DNA of 64,000 nt from Pseudothioclava arenosa (lineage in GTDB: Bacteria > Pseudomonadota > Alphaproteobacteria > Rhodobacterales > Rhodobacteraceae), in NCBI RefSeq assembly GCF_002358085.1, contig NZ_NTJD01000003.1:124001-188000 (forward strand). The letters run 5' to 3'. Every line of letters starts with the position of its first letter. Position 1 is the first letter of the stretch. Shown piece by piece: positions 26,501-35,907 of this stretch. The notes below the pieces were generated by a model. The model was not told the DNA's origin. It saw only the letters and a program-made list of their open reading frames with translations, and did not search any database. A program made the position numbers and the translations under genes.

Positions 26501-27322
26501 TCAGTCGATCTGATCGGTCCAGACCTCGAAGCCGCTCAGTGTGTTCATACCGAAGGAATGGATCAGCGGCACATCGGCCGCATCGCGCCCCCGGGCGACC
26601 AGTACGCGGCCGATGCGCGGCACGTTATTGCGCGGGTCGAATACCCACCAGCGGCCACCTAGCCAGACCTCCATCCAGGCCGCGAAATCGCCCGGCGGAT
26701 AAGGCGGCGGCATGCCGATGTCGCCCAGATACCCGGTGCAATACCGCGCGGGAATGTTCATGCAGCGGCAAAAGGCGATCGCTAGGTGCGCGTAATCGCG
26801 GCACACGCCCTGAGCCTCGGCATAGGCCTGCGCGGCACTGCGTGTCGACCGCGCGGCGAGGTAGTCGAAGCGGATGTGCCCATGCACGAAATCGCAGATC
26901 GCCTGCACCCGGTCGTGACCAGGCGGGGTATGCTCGAACAGACGCCACGCGGCGTCGGAAAGCACGTCCGTCTCGCAGTAGCGGCTGCCCAGAAGGAAAG
27001 CGAGCGTCTCGTCGGGTAAGGTCTCGACCGGGCTCTGCCCGCCTTTTGGGGGTTGCGCGTCCGGCAGGCCGCTGTCGCCGATCACCCCCTCGGTACCGAT
27101 GCTGAAGTCACCCGCCGGCGCGACCAGGCGCGTACACCAGTTGCCGAACCCGTCGCGATAGGCGTTCATTGGTACTGGCGGCCAGGTTCGCACATGGTCG
27201 GGAAATTCCAGATCGCCCACGCGCGAGAAATGCACGTTCAGCAGGGCGATCATCGGGGTCGGCTGCGGCAGGCTCAGATTGAACCGGCAACCAAGCTTGA
27301 TCCGGATGTTATTGACCGTCAT
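26501..27322 (-). CDS. Transglutaminase-like family protein
   Basis: This 273-residue protein has an N-terminal beta domain and a transglutaminase-like core from about residue 150. The nucleophile is in GVCRDYAHLAIAFCR. The usual His position reads DFAAWMEVW (Ala in place of His), and the Asp lies in VFDPRN. I recall Ser or Ala at this place in related alphaproteobacterial proteins, so this subfamily may not be a classic protease or transglutaminase. It follows the 60-residue gene by 60 bp on the same strand. Confidence 0.85.
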   Translation of the reverse strand: MTVNNIRIKLGCRFNLSLPQPTPMIALLNVHFSRVGDLEFPDHVRTWPPVPMNAYRDGFGNWCTRLVAPAGDFSIGTEGVIGDSGLPDAQPPKGGQSPVETLPDETLAFLLGSRYCETDVLSDAAWRLFEHTPPGHDRVQAICDFVHGHIRFDYLAARSTRSAAQAYAEAQGVCRDYAHLAIAFCRCMNIPARYCTGYLGDIGMPPPYPPGDFAAWMEVWLGGRWWVFDPRNNVPRIGRVLVARGRDAADVPLIHSFGMNTLSGFEVWTDQID

Positions 27323-27382
27323 AGAAGACCTCGCCAATCAGGCAGGCGAAGAAGGCACAGTCGGGGCTGATCGCGGCCAGCC

Positions 27383-27565
27383 TCATTGCTTCTTGCGATC
27401 GAAACGGGACCATGCCTTGCGCAGCTCGGCCCCCTCGGGCGCGTAAGAGGGGTCGAAGATCGACTTGCGCACCGGCGGGTGCGGGGATTCGGGCTTCTGC
27501 GAGGTTACGGTGGTGGAACGCGCAGCCTCTGCGGGCGCGCGGTCTTCAGTTTCTGGCGATGTCAT
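27383..27565 (-). CDS. Small hypothetical protein (60 residues)
   Basis: AAGGAAG lies 7 nt before the ATG at 27565. It is a charged, Pro-rich protein whose C-terminal half reads KSIFDPSYAPEGAELRKAW. No signal or membrane segment. Unrecognised. It is probably cotranscribed with the transglutaminase-like gene. Confidence 0.5.
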   Translation of the reverse strand: MTSPETEDRAPAEAARSTTVTSQKPESPHPPVRKSIFDPSYAPEGAELRKAWSRFDRKKQ

Positions 27566-28156
27566 CTTGCTGCTTCCTTTTCTGGCAACACGTCCACTCA
27601 GGGTCTGATGACGCGTCGCACGGACGGAGGGCGCCGTCGCGATCAGGCCTTCGGCCTGCAGGTCCGCGGGATCGGATGGGCCGGGTGAACTGCCCGGCTC
27701 TCAGATCGGCGCCACGGCGCCCGCGGAGGTCGGCTTCCGCCCCGGGATGAACACTGCAGTTCCTCACTATATGGGCAAACCCCGCTCGATTGCGAGCCCT
27801 CGCTCCGCAAAGCTGGCGCGCGACGGCGCGAATGGTCCTTCCGCACGTTCCATGCGACTGGATTTTCAGAATAATCTCCTTTGGCAGTAAAGGGTTGCCG
27901 GAACCGCGCGGCAGGAACGCTTTATTTTCTCGCAGTTCGAGTAGTGAGCCCTTATTTCAGTCGTGCATGTTTTCTTCTCGGACCCTGTTCCTTCCGGCTC
28001 AGCGAGCGCCAAGCCGCACCTCCATCAGGCCGCTCTCCGCCCTTCGTGCCGGCTAGCCAGTCTGAGAACTGGTTCTTGGGACGAAGGTCCGCTTATCGAA
28101 TTGTGCAACGGTAGCTGTGCAATCGCGGCGAACTTCCGGAATCCGCCCTCTCCCCC
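27566..28156. other. Gene-free stretch upstream of the small-gene group
   Basis: 591 bp without a convincing gene. Candidate frames are Arg/Pro-rich and lack ribosome sites. I looked for the general-stress ECF promoter (GGAAC, 16-17 nt, CGTT) and found no acceptable match on either strand. Confidence 0.5.
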
Positions 28157-29407
28157 TCAGGCCCCCAGGAAAGTCGCCCAGTTTGCCATCATGTCGCGCC
28201 GTCGCTCGACCAGGTCGGAACGTCGGTAGGCGCGCTCGACGGTGCTGCCGACGTGGTGGGCGAGGGCGAGTTCGGCGATGATGTGGTCGTAGCCTTGCTC
28301 GGCGGCCCAATCCCGAAAGGTCGAGCGCAGCCCGTGCGGCACGGCGGGGCGCCCGGATTGCGGATCAAGAAACCGGGGCGCGCCTGCCTTCAGCGCGGCC
28401 TCGTCCATCCGGCGCATCACCGACGACAGGGCCATGTCCGAAAGCGGCCCGCCCTTGGGCGAGAAGAAGACCAGATCATTCTTAAGGAGCCGTGGCAGGG
28501 TTTCGAGCAGCCCAAGCGCCGGATCGCTCAGGGTCACGCGATGTTCGCGCCCGGCCTTCATCCGCTCGGCGGGAATGATCCAGAGGCGCTTATCAAGGTC
28601 GAGCTCGTCCCAACGCATCCCGCGCACCTCGCCCGAGCGCGCGGCGGTGAGGCACAGGAAGCGCAGCGCCAGCGCGCTCATGCCGTCCATCCCGCACAGG
28701 CGCTGCCAGAAGGCCGGGGCGTCCGAGAGGTTGACCGCCGCCTGGTGGTGTTTGGTGGCGACCTTGCTCGGCTTCGGCAGCACCTCGGAGAGGTTGCCCT
28801 TCCAGCGCGCCGGGTTCGCCTCGATCCGATAGCCCGCCACCGCCGCCCAGGACAGAACGGCCTCGATGCGCTGGCGCAGGCGGCTTGCGGTTTCGGTCTT
28901 GGTGGTCCAGATCGGCTGCAGCACCGCCAGCATGTCGTTCAGCGTCAGGGTCTCGACATCGCGCGCGCCGATGATCGGCGTCGCGTAGCTGTCGAGCGTC
29001 GCCCGCCATTGTTTGCGGTGTTTCTCGTTCCTGAATTCGGCCAGCTTGTGGGCGAGGTAACGCTCGATCGCCTCGGCAAAGGTCAGCCCGGGCTTGCGGT
29101 TGCGCCGCTCCTCGATCGGGTCCTTGCCCTCGTAGGCCATGCGCTTGTTGAGCAGCGCCTGCTCGCGGGCCATCGCCAGCGTCACGACCGGGGGCGCGCC
29201 CAGCCCCGCCTCGCGCAGCTTGCCGTTGATGGTAAATCGCTGGATCCAGTTCTTCCGGCCATCGGGTTTTACCCGTAGCCTGAGCCCGGTCCCGGTCTTG
29301 TCGGAATAGCTGCCGGGTTGCTTGATGTTCTTGACGAATGTCGCCGTCAGCTTGCCGTTCAAAAAACTCTCCGCCCAACTCGGGTGTTCCCTCAATTGTT
29401 CCCCCAT
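28157..29407 (-). CDS. Tyrosine-type site-specific integrase (P4 family)
   Basis: This 416-residue integrase has the DUF4102 N-terminal arm-binding domain (KNIKQPGSYSDKTGTGLRLR), a core-binding domain (about 105-200) and a catalytic domain with all tetrad parts: ARSGEVRG, HGLRSTFRDWA, LALAHHVG and the tyrosine in AYRRSD. It would move the island between a tRNA gene and a circular form. The gene points leftwards from the right edge of the island, whose other edge is the tRNA-Ser at 22887. It appears intact. Confidence 0.95.
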   Translation of the reverse strand: MGEQLREHPSWAESFLNGKLTATFVKNIKQPGSYSDKTGTGLRLRVKPDGRKNWIQRFTINGKLREAGLGAPPVVTLAMAREQALLNKRMAYEGKDPIEERRNRKPGLTFAEAIERYLAHKLAEFRNEKHRKQWRATLDSYATPIIGARDVETLTLNDMLAVLQPIWTTKTETASRLRQRIEAVLSWAAVAGYRIEANPARWKGNLSEVLPKPSKVATKHHQAAVNLSDAPAFWQRLCGMDGMSALALRFLCLTAARSGEVRGMRWDELDLDKRLWIIPAERMKAGREHRVTLSDPALGLLETLPRLLKNDLVFFSPKGGPLSDMALSSVMRRMDEAALKAGAPRFLDPQSGRPAVPHGLRSTFRDWAAEQGYDHIIAELALAHHVGSTVERAYRRSDLVERRRDMMANWATFLGA

Positions 29408-29947
29408 TGAGTGCAGGATTTAGCCGGATCGCGCAAGAATCATTCGGAACGAAGATTTAGATAAGTGGCTTATTTACTTGGGAAAACAGGAAGCTGTCGG
29501 AGGCCCTCGGAGGGAAGTTTGTTTTTCTTCGTCTCCGCCAGACCGACCCTCTTGCTCTCCCCCATTCAGCCTTTGAGGCGCGTAGCCGATCGTCGATCCG
29601 CTCGGCGCGGTCGCGAAGCGGCTCTCATGCAGCCCGGAGTGGAGGTGGCGAGAGTCTGGCGAATGGCACGCTCGCGCGCTTCCGGGAGGGCGGCTTCGGC
29701 AGGGCGCCGGCGATCCTCAGGCGATGCGCAAGGATCAAGCGAAAGGCCATCGCATATTGGCGCTTGCAGTAACGTAAGCTCGCCGCCTAACATCACGCCC
29801 AAGACGAAGCCTGCACTCCGCTAATCTGCGCCGCGAGCTGAGCCGAATGTCCTGGCGACGGGCAGCGCGGTCTTTGAGTGGCTAAGGAACAGTGTCATTG
29901 TCCTAGCGGAAACGTGTCAGAATTGGTCTGCCAGCATTCCGCGAAGG
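29408..29947. other. Gene-free right flank of the island
   Basis: No gene and no recognisable right attachment repeat. The longest match to the tRNA-Ser 3' end is only TCCGCCA at 29534-29540. The chromosome proper resumes with acnB. Confidence 0.5.
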
Positions 29948-29985
29948 CTTGCGTCTTTCGCGTGATCTGTATACTAATGCATACC
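29948..29985 (+). promoter_or_regulatory. acnB promoter with overlapping partial palindrome
   Basis: CTTGCG, 16 nt, TATACT forms a good promoter. The -10 lies inside TGTATACTAATGCATACC, whose outer GTAT/ATAC halves are symmetric, as in sites of GntR-family repressors. The regulator is not identified. The start codon is at 30035. Confidence 0.5.
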
Positions 29986-30034
29986 GAAACGGCCACACCC
30001 CAGCCGCCATGTCAATCAGCTATTGGGAGCGCAA

Positions 30035-32824
30035 ATGAGTCTCTATGCCCGTTACCTCGAAGAGATCGAAACCCGCAAGGCGCAGGGCCTTAGCCCCAAG
30101 CCGATCGACGACGGCGCCCTGACGGCCGAGATCGTCGCGCAGATCCGCGATGCCGCGCATCCGCACCGCGCCGATTCGCTGCAGTATTTCATCTACAACA
30201 CCCTGCCTGGCACCACGGCCGCCGCGGATGTGAAGGCGGAGTTCCTGAAAGAGATCGTGCTTGGTCAGGTGGTGGTTCCGGAAATCACCCCCGCTTTCGC
30301 GCTGGAACTGCTGTCGCACATGAAGGGCGGGCCCTCGGTGCGCGTGCTGCTCGATGTGGCGCTTGGCGACGACAAGGCGATCGCCGAACAGGCCGCCGAG
30401 GTCCTCAAGACCCAGGTCTTCCTCTATGATGCCGACACCGACCGTCTGAAGGCCGCGCATGCCGCGGGCAACGCGATCGCGACCGACATCCTGCAAAGCT
30501 ATGCGAACGCCGAGTTCTTCACCAGCCTGCCCGACGTCGAGGACGAGATCGAAATCGTCACCTTCATCGCGGCCGAGGGCGATATCTCGACCGACCTGCT
30601 GTCGCCCGGCAACCAGGCGCACTCGCGCGCCGACCGCGAACTGCACGGTCTGTGCATGTGCGACGAGGCCGCGCAGCAGACGATCCGCGATCTGAAGATC
30701 CAGCATCCCGGCAAGCGCATCATGATGATCGCCGAAAAGGGCACCATGGGCGTGGGTTCGAGCCGGATGTCGGGCGTGAACAACGTCGCGCTCTGGACCG
30801 GCAAGCAAGCCAGCCCCTATGTGCCCTTCGTCAACATCGCCCCGGTGGTCGCCGGCACCAACGGCATCTCGCCGATCTTCGCGACCACGGTTGACGTGAC
30901 CGGCGGGATCGGGGTCAACCTCAAGAACTGGGTCAAGAAGACCGATGCGGATGGCAAGGCGATCCTGAACAACGACGGCAACCCGATCCTCGAGCAGAAA
31001 TTCTCGGTGACCACCGGTACCGTGCTCAAGATCGACACCAAGAAGAAGAAGCTTCTCAGCGAGGACGGCGAAGAACTGGCCGATCTGTCCAGCTCCTTCA
31101 CGCCGCAGAAGGTCGAGTTCATGAAGGCCGGTGGCTCCTATGCCATCGTCTTCGGCAAGAAGCTGCAGACCGTCGCGGCCGAGATCCTCGGTGTCGAGGC
31201 GCCCGTGGTGTTCGCCCCCTCGAAAGAGATCTCGATCCCTGGTCAGGGCCTGACCGCGGTTGAAAAGATCTTTAACGCCAATGCCCGCGGCGTCGCGCCC
31301 GGCAAGGTGCTGCATGCCGGTTCGGACGTGCGTGTGCGCGTCAATATCGTCGGCTCGCAGGACACCACCGGTCCGATGACCGCGCAGGAACTCGAGGCGA
31401 TGGCCGCCACCGTGATCTCGCCGCTGGTTGATGGCGCCTATCAGTCGGGTTGCCACACCGCCTCGGTCTGGGACAAGAAGGCGCAGGACAACATTCCGAA
31501 GCTGATGTCCTTCATGAACAGCTTCGGCCTTGTCACCGCGCGCGACCCCAAGGGCGAGTATCACGCGATGACCGACGTGATCCACAAGGTTCTCAACGAC
31601 ATCACCGTGGATGACTGGGCGATCATCATCGGCGGCGACAGCCATACGCGCATGTCCAAGGGCGTGGCCTTTGGTGCGGACTCGGGCACCGTGGCGCTGG
31701 CGCTTGCGACCGCCGAGGCCGAGATGCCGATCCCGGAATCGGTCAAGGTCACCTTCAAGGGCAAGATGGCCGATCACATGGACTTCCGCGACGTGGTCCA
31801 CGCGACCCAGGCGCAGATGCTCAAGCAATGCGGCGATAACGTCTTCCAGGGGCGCGTGATCGAGGTCCATATCGGCACGCTGATGGCCGACCAGGCCTTC
31901 ACCTTCACCGACTGGAGCGCCGAGATGAAGGCGAAGGCGGCGATCTGCATCTCGGAAGACGAGACGCTGATCAAGTCGCTGGAACTGGCGAAATCGCGCA
32001 TCCAGATCATGATCGACAAGGGCATGGAGCAGCGCAGCGGCATGCTCGCCAAGCTGATCGCACTTGCGGACAAGCGCATCGCGCAGATCCGCTCGGGCGA
32101 GAAACCGGCTCTGGCACCCGATGCCAACGCGAAATATTTCGCCGAGGTGGTGGTCGATCTCGACATCATCGACGAGCCGATGATCGCCGACCCCGACGTG
32201 AACAACGCCGATGTCTCGAAGCGCTACACCCACGACACGATCCGCCCGATCTCGTATTACGCGGCGGAGAAGAAAGTGGATCTGGGCTTCGTGGGCTCGT
32301 GCATGGTGCACAAGGGCGACATCAAGATCGTCGCGCAGATGCTCAAGAACCTCGAGGAGCAGACCGGGCATGTCGAGTTCAAGGCGCCGCTCGTGGTGGC
32401 TGCGCCGACCTACAACATCATCGACGAGCTGAAGGAAGAAGGCGACTGGGAGATCCTCGAGAAATACTCGGGCTTCGAGTTCGACGACATGTTCCCGAAA
32501 GCCAAGGCGCGCACCGAGTACGAGAATATCCTCTATCTCGAGCGTCCCGGCTGCAACCTGTGCATGGGTAACCAGGAAAAGGCCGAAAAGGGCGATACGG
32601 TGCTGGCCACCTCGACCCGCCTGTTCCAGGGCCGCGTCGTGGCCGACAGCGAGACCAAGAAGGGCGAGTCGCTCCTGGCCTCGACGCCGGTTGTCGTGCT
32701 CTCGGCGATCCTCGGGCGCACGCCCACGCTGAGCGAGTACAAGGACGCAGTGAAGGGCATCGACCTGACCAAATTCGCGCCGCCGATGCAGGTGCCGCTC
32801 GACAGCAAATCGGTCCACTTCTAA
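30035..32824 (+). CDS. acnB: Bifunctional aconitate hydratase B / 2-methylisocitrate dehydratase
   Basis: This 929-residue TCA-cycle enzyme isomerises citrate to isocitrate. It has the AcnB layout: a helical HEAT-like domain (1-160), a swivel domain (about 170-370) and the catalytic core. The cluster cysteine lies in GSCMVHKGDIK, and the CxxC pair lies in PGCNLCMGNQ. IGGDSHTRMSKG is a substrate-binding segment. The ATG at 30035 has GGGAG 6 nt upstream. The in-frame TTG at 30023 has no such site. It is monocistronic with a strong terminator. Confidence 0.97.
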   Translation: MSLYARYLEEIETRKAQGLSPKPIDDGALTAEIVAQIRDAAHPHRADSLQYFIYNTLPGTTAAADVKAEFLKEIVLGQVVVPEITPAFALELLSHMKGGPSVRVLLDVALGDDKAIAEQAAEVLKTQVFLYDADTDRLKAAHAAGNAIATDILQSYANAEFFTSLPDVEDEIEIVTFIAAEGDISTDLLSPGNQAHSRADRELHGLCMCDEAAQQTIRDLKIQHPGKRIMMIAEKGTMGVGSSRMSGVNNVALWTGKQASPYVPFVNIAPVVAGTNGISPIFATTVDVTGGIGVNLKNWVKKTDADGKAILNNDGNPILEQKFSVTTGTVLKIDTKKKKLLSEDGEELADLSSSFTPQKVEFMKAGGSYAIVFGKKLQTVAAEILGVEAPVVFAPSKEISIPGQGLTAVEKIFNANARGVAPGKVLHAGSDVRVRVNIVGSQDTTGPMTAQELEAMAATVISPLVDGAYQSGCHTASVWDKKAQDNIPKLMSFMNSFGLVTARDPKGEYHAMTDVIHKVLNDITVDDWAIIIGGDSHTRMSKGVAFGADSGTVALALATAEAEMPIPESVKVTFKGKMADHMDFRDVVHATQAQMLKQCGDNVFQGRVIEVHIGTLMADQAFTFTDWSAEMKAKAAICISEDETLIKSLELAKSRIQIMIDKGMEQRSGMLAKLIALADKRIAQIRSGEKPALAPDANAKYFAEVVVDLDIIDEPMIADPDVNNADVSKRYTHDTIRPISYYAAEKKVDLGFVGSCMVHKGDIKIVAQMLKNLEEQTGHVEFKAPLVVAAPTYNIIDELKEEGDWEILEKYSGFEFDDMFPKAKARTEYENILYLERPGCNLCMGNQEKAEKGDTVLATSTRLFQGRVVADSETKKGESLLASTPVVVLSAILGRTPTLSEYKDAVKGIDLTKFAPPMQVPLDSKSVHF

Positions 32825-32845
32825 GGCTTCGCGCCGAACAAAAGG

Positions 32846-32876
32846 AACGGCCCGCGCAATGCGCGGGCCGTTTTGT
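32846..32876 (+). terminator. acnB terminator
   Basis: The 12-bp perfect stem AACGGCCCGCGC/GCGCGGGCCGTT has a 3-nt loop and is followed by TT and a further T-rich tail. Confidence 0.9.
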
Positions 32877-33000
32877 TTCCTGGCGGCCTGACATGCTTTC
32901 GGGAAGGCGCTCGGTCGCGCACCAGAAAAGCCTTGAGGTCGCCCGGATTCCGCGACAGGAAGAGGGCGATTTTCGGCGTTCGGAATTTCGGGAGGGGCGT

Positions 33001-33801
33001 ATGTCCGGGCAAGACCAGGCGAAGCAGGGCAGCCCAGCGGTGGGGTTTAGCATGACCCCGGCGCAGGAATGGCGCGACCGGCTGGCGCGGCCGCTGGCGC
33101 AAACCGTTCTGCCGTTCTTTCGCCGCTATCCCTATCGCGGCCCTTGCAGTCTGTTTCACCTGAACCTGCGCGGGGCGTTCTCGCCCACCGATCGGTTTTT
33201 CTACAACCGTATCCCGAAGGCCGCGAACACCACGATTTCGAAGCTGCTGGCCAAGCATTCCGACTATCAGCGGCCCTGGGGCAGCCGGGGCGACAAGGGG
33301 CGCATGTTGCGCCCGGCGCATATGTCGCGCGCGCAGGTGGAGGCGCTGGCCTCGGGCGAGGTGTTCCGTTTCCTGATCGTGCGCGACCCTTACGCGCGGG
33401 TGCTCTCGGCCTATCAGGACAAGTTCCTGCGCAAGAGGCGGCAGGTCGATCGCTATGGCGCGATGATGGAGAGTGCGCCGGGCGAGGTGCCCAGTTTCGC
33501 CGCGTTCTGCCGCTTTCTCGATCGCGGCGGCGTCTGGCGTGATGCGCATTGGGCGCCGCAAAGCGCGCTGATGCTGTTGCCGCTGGATGCGTATGACCTG
33601 ATCGGTCGGGTCGAAACTCTCGATCAGGACATGGCGACGCTGGTGCAGAGGATCTGGGGGATCGCCCCCGAACCGGTCGAGTTTGCCGGCACGCGCACCG
33701 GCGCCTCGAAGGCGGTCGAGCAGGCCTATGACGACGAAAGCCGCGCCATCGTGGCGCGGCTTTACCGGGATGATTTCGAGCTCTTCAGCTATCAGGCCTG
33801 A
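33001..33801 (+). CDS. Sulfotransferase family 2 protein
   Basis: This 266-residue protein resembles carbohydrate/chondroitin-type sulfotransferases. The PAPS 5'-phosphosulfate loop is RIPKAANTTISKLL, and the 3'-phosphate site is FLIVRDPYARVLSAYQDKF. It would transfer sulfate from PAPS to a polysaccharide or lipid hydroxyl. The substrate is unknown and no glycan genes adjoin. GGGAGGGG before the ATG at 33001 sets the start. It converges on the helicase gene, 6 bp from its stop. Confidence 0.85.
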   Translation: MSGQDQAKQGSPAVGFSMTPAQEWRDRLARPLAQTVLPFFRRYPYRGPCSLFHLNLRGAFSPTDRFFYNRIPKAANTTISKLLAKHSDYQRPWGSRGDKGRMLRPAHMSRAQVEALASGEVFRFLIVRDPYARVLSAYQDKFLRKRRQVDRYGAMMESAPGEVPSFAAFCRFLDRGGVWRDAHWAPQSALMLLPLDAYDLIGRVETLDQDMATLVQRIWGIAPEPVEFAGTRTGASKAVEQAYDDESRAIVARLYRDDFELFSYQA

Positions 33802-33807
33802 GCGGGC

Positions 33808-35748
33808 TCAGCCCTTCTTGCCCTTGTAGGGCTTGCCGGCTTTAGCCGGGCCTTTCGGGGCGTATTTCGCCTTGGGTTTGGCGCCGTCGCGAGGCTCCCA
33901 GCCGCCTTTGCGGGCGGGCTTGGCGAATTTGTCACCAGAAGGCTTGTCGGCGCGGTCGCCCTTGTAGGCGGGTTTCGTGGGGCGTTCCGAAAAATCACCC
34001 TCGGGGCGCGGCTTGCGCGGGCCCTTGGGGGCGGGTTTGTCGCCATGGGGCTTGTCGCCGTAGGATTTCTCGCCAAAGGACTTGCCACCGAAGGACTTGC
34101 CCGGCTTACCGCCGAATTTCGGCTTGAAGCCCGGTTTGCGCCCGGCGCCGGGGCGGCCGGTTCCGGCATTGCGCACCTCTTCGGGCACGCCTTCCAGCAG
34201 CGTCAGCCTCAGGCCCGGCGCGATTTCGCCCGTGGGCCCGAGGGCTTCGAGGAAATGGTCGAGCACATTGGCCGAAACCTCGACAAAGCTCTCGTCGTCG
34301 AAGATGCGGATCGCTCCGATCTCGTTGCGGGTGATGCCGCCGGCCTCGCAGACTTTGGGCATCAGCCATTTCGGGCTGGCCTTCGAGATGCGCCCGATCG
34401 GGATCGAGAACCAGCGGCTGGGGCCGAAGCCCGCGCCGGGGGCGACGCGCGGTGCGATGGATTCAAGCTCTTCGGGGGCCGAGCGTTGGCCACGCCAGAG
34501 CCGCATCATCGCGAGTGCGAGCTGTTCGGGGCTGCGTTGTGCCAAGAGCGCGGCGAGCGTCGCGGTTTCGGTCTCGGCGGCAGGCTCGGCCCAGACCGGA
34601 TCGGCCAGAAGGCGGGCCTCGTCGCGCGCCAGAACCGCCTCGGCCGAGGGGCCGGGTTCCCATTCAGCGGTGACCTTGGCAGCGCGCAGCATGCGCTCTG
34701 CGCGGTTGCGCGCGCGCGGCGGCACGATCAGCGCCGAGATCCCCTTGCGGCCCGCGCGACCGGTGCGGCCCGAGCGGTGCAGGAGTGCTTCTTCGCTTTG
34801 CGGCAGTTCCGCGTGGATCACGAGGTCGAGGTTGGGCAGGTCGATGCCGCGCGCGGCGACATCGGTGGCCACGCAGATCCGGGCGCGCCCGTCGCGCATC
34901 GCCTGCAGCGCGTGGCTGCGCTCGGATTGCGTCAGTTCACCCGAGAGCGAAACCACCGCAAAGCCGCGGTTGGTCAGGCGGGTGACAAGGCGAGCCACGG
35001 CGGCGCGGGTATTGGCGAAGACGATCGCGTTCGGCGGTTCATGGAAGCGCAGAAGGTTGGTGATCGCGTTTTCTTCGTCATGGTCGGCGACCATCACCGC
35101 GCGATAGTCGATATCGGTGTGCTGGCTCGTGCCCGATTGCGTCGAGATGCGCTGCGCGTCACGCTGGTAGCGTTTGGCGAGGCGGGCGATCTCGGGCGAA
35201 ACGGTGGCCGAGAACAGGAGCGTCTGGCGGCTTTCGGGCGAGGCTTCGAGGATGGTTTCGAGGTCGTCGCGGAAGCCGAGGTCGAGCATCTCGTCGGCCT
35301 CGTCCAGCACGACGGCGCGCAGTTGCGACAGGTCGATCGCGCCACGACGCAGGTGGTCGCAGAGCCGCCCCGGCGTCGCGACGACGATATGCGCGCCGCG
35401 TTCCAGCGCGCGACGCTCGGCGCGGGCATCCATACCGCCCACGCAAGAGGCCAGCACCGCGCCCGTCTCTTTATAGAGCCAGGTCAGTTCGTGGCGGACC
35501 TGCAGCGCCAGTTCGCGCGTCGGCGCGATCACCAGTGCCAGCGGTGCGCCGGCGTAGCCGAAGGACTCTGCCTCGCCCAGCAGGGTCGGCGCGATCGCGA
35601 GGCCGAAGCTCACCGTCTTGCCCGAGCCGGTCTGGGCCGAGACCAGAAGGTCCGCGCCTTCGAGGCCGGGTTCTGTCACGGCCTCCTGCACGGCGGTCAG
35701 GTTGGTATAGCCACGAGCAGAGAGCGCGGCGGAGAGGGTCTGTTTCAC
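33808..35748 (-). CDS. DEAD-box RNA helicase with DbpA-type RNA-binding domain and basic tail
   Basis: This 646-residue ATP-dependent helicase acts in ribosome assembly or RNA turnover. Motifs are AQTGSGKT (I), PTRELA (Ia), VVLDEADEML (II), FSATVS (III) and HRSGRTGRAGRKG (VI). A DbpA RNA-binding domain (about 455-535, GGITRNEIGAIRIFDDESF) follows. The last 100 residues are a low-complexity Lys/Gly/Pro tail with repeats such as SFGGKSFGEKSYGDKPHGDK. The gene stands alone, convergent with the sulfotransferase. Confidence 0.94.
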   Translation of the reverse strand: MKQTLSAALSARGYTNLTAVQEAVTEPGLEGADLLVSAQTGSGKTVSFGLAIAPTLLGEAESFGYAGAPLALVIAPTRELALQVRHELTWLYKETGAVLASCVGGMDARAERRALERGAHIVVATPGRLCDHLRRGAIDLSQLRAVVLDEADEMLDLGFRDDLETILEASPESRQTLLFSATVSPEIARLAKRYQRDAQRISTQSGTSQHTDIDYRAVMVADHDEENAITNLLRFHEPPNAIVFANTRAAVARLVTRLTNRGFAVVSLSGELTQSERSHALQAMRDGRARICVATDVAARGIDLPNLDLVIHAELPQSEEALLHRSGRTGRAGRKGISALIVPPRARNRAERMLRAAKVTAEWEPGPSAEAVLARDEARLLADPVWAEPAAETETATLAALLAQRSPEQLALAMMRLWRGQRSAPEELESIAPRVAPGAGFGPSRWFSIPIGRISKASPKWLMPKVCEAGGITRNEIGAIRIFDDESFVEVSANVLDHFLEALGPTGEIAPGLRLTLLEGVPEEVRNAGTGRPGAGRKPGFKPKFGGKPGKSFGGKSFGEKSYGDKPHGDKPAPKGPRKPRPEGDFSERPTKPAYKGDRADKPSGDKFAKPARKGGWEPRDGAKPKAKYAPKGPAKAGKPYKGKKG

Positions 35749-35907
35749 GAAAGAAATCCGATCGAGGGGGCGCGGGGGAGGCGCAAGGTTGAGGCGGAAG
35801 ATCTGGAGCGCGCCGGGATTGGCGCGTGCTCCGCCTCGCCAAGAAAGCCCGCCTCCTATACCTTGCGGGCCTTCAGGTAAAGTAAAGAATGCAAGGCCCG
35901 CGCCGCG

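Noticed and set aside
25577-28156. General-stress ECF (EcfG) promoters for the small-protein group
   Set aside because: No GGAAC with CGTT at 16-17 nt on either strand. The nearest match, near 27899, has a 13-nt spacer and the wrong strand.
29534-29540. TCCGCCA as a possible right attachment repeat matching the tRNA-Ser end
   Set aside because: Seven bases only, with no extension into the T-arm sequence. Expected by chance in GC-rich DNA.
30020-32818. A 932-codon open frame antisense to acnB, almost gene-length
   Set aside because: It mirrors acnB codon by codon. In high-GC genes with strong third-position bias the complementary frame often lacks stops. The composition (His/Arg/Gln-rich) fits no protein family and no ribosome site is present.
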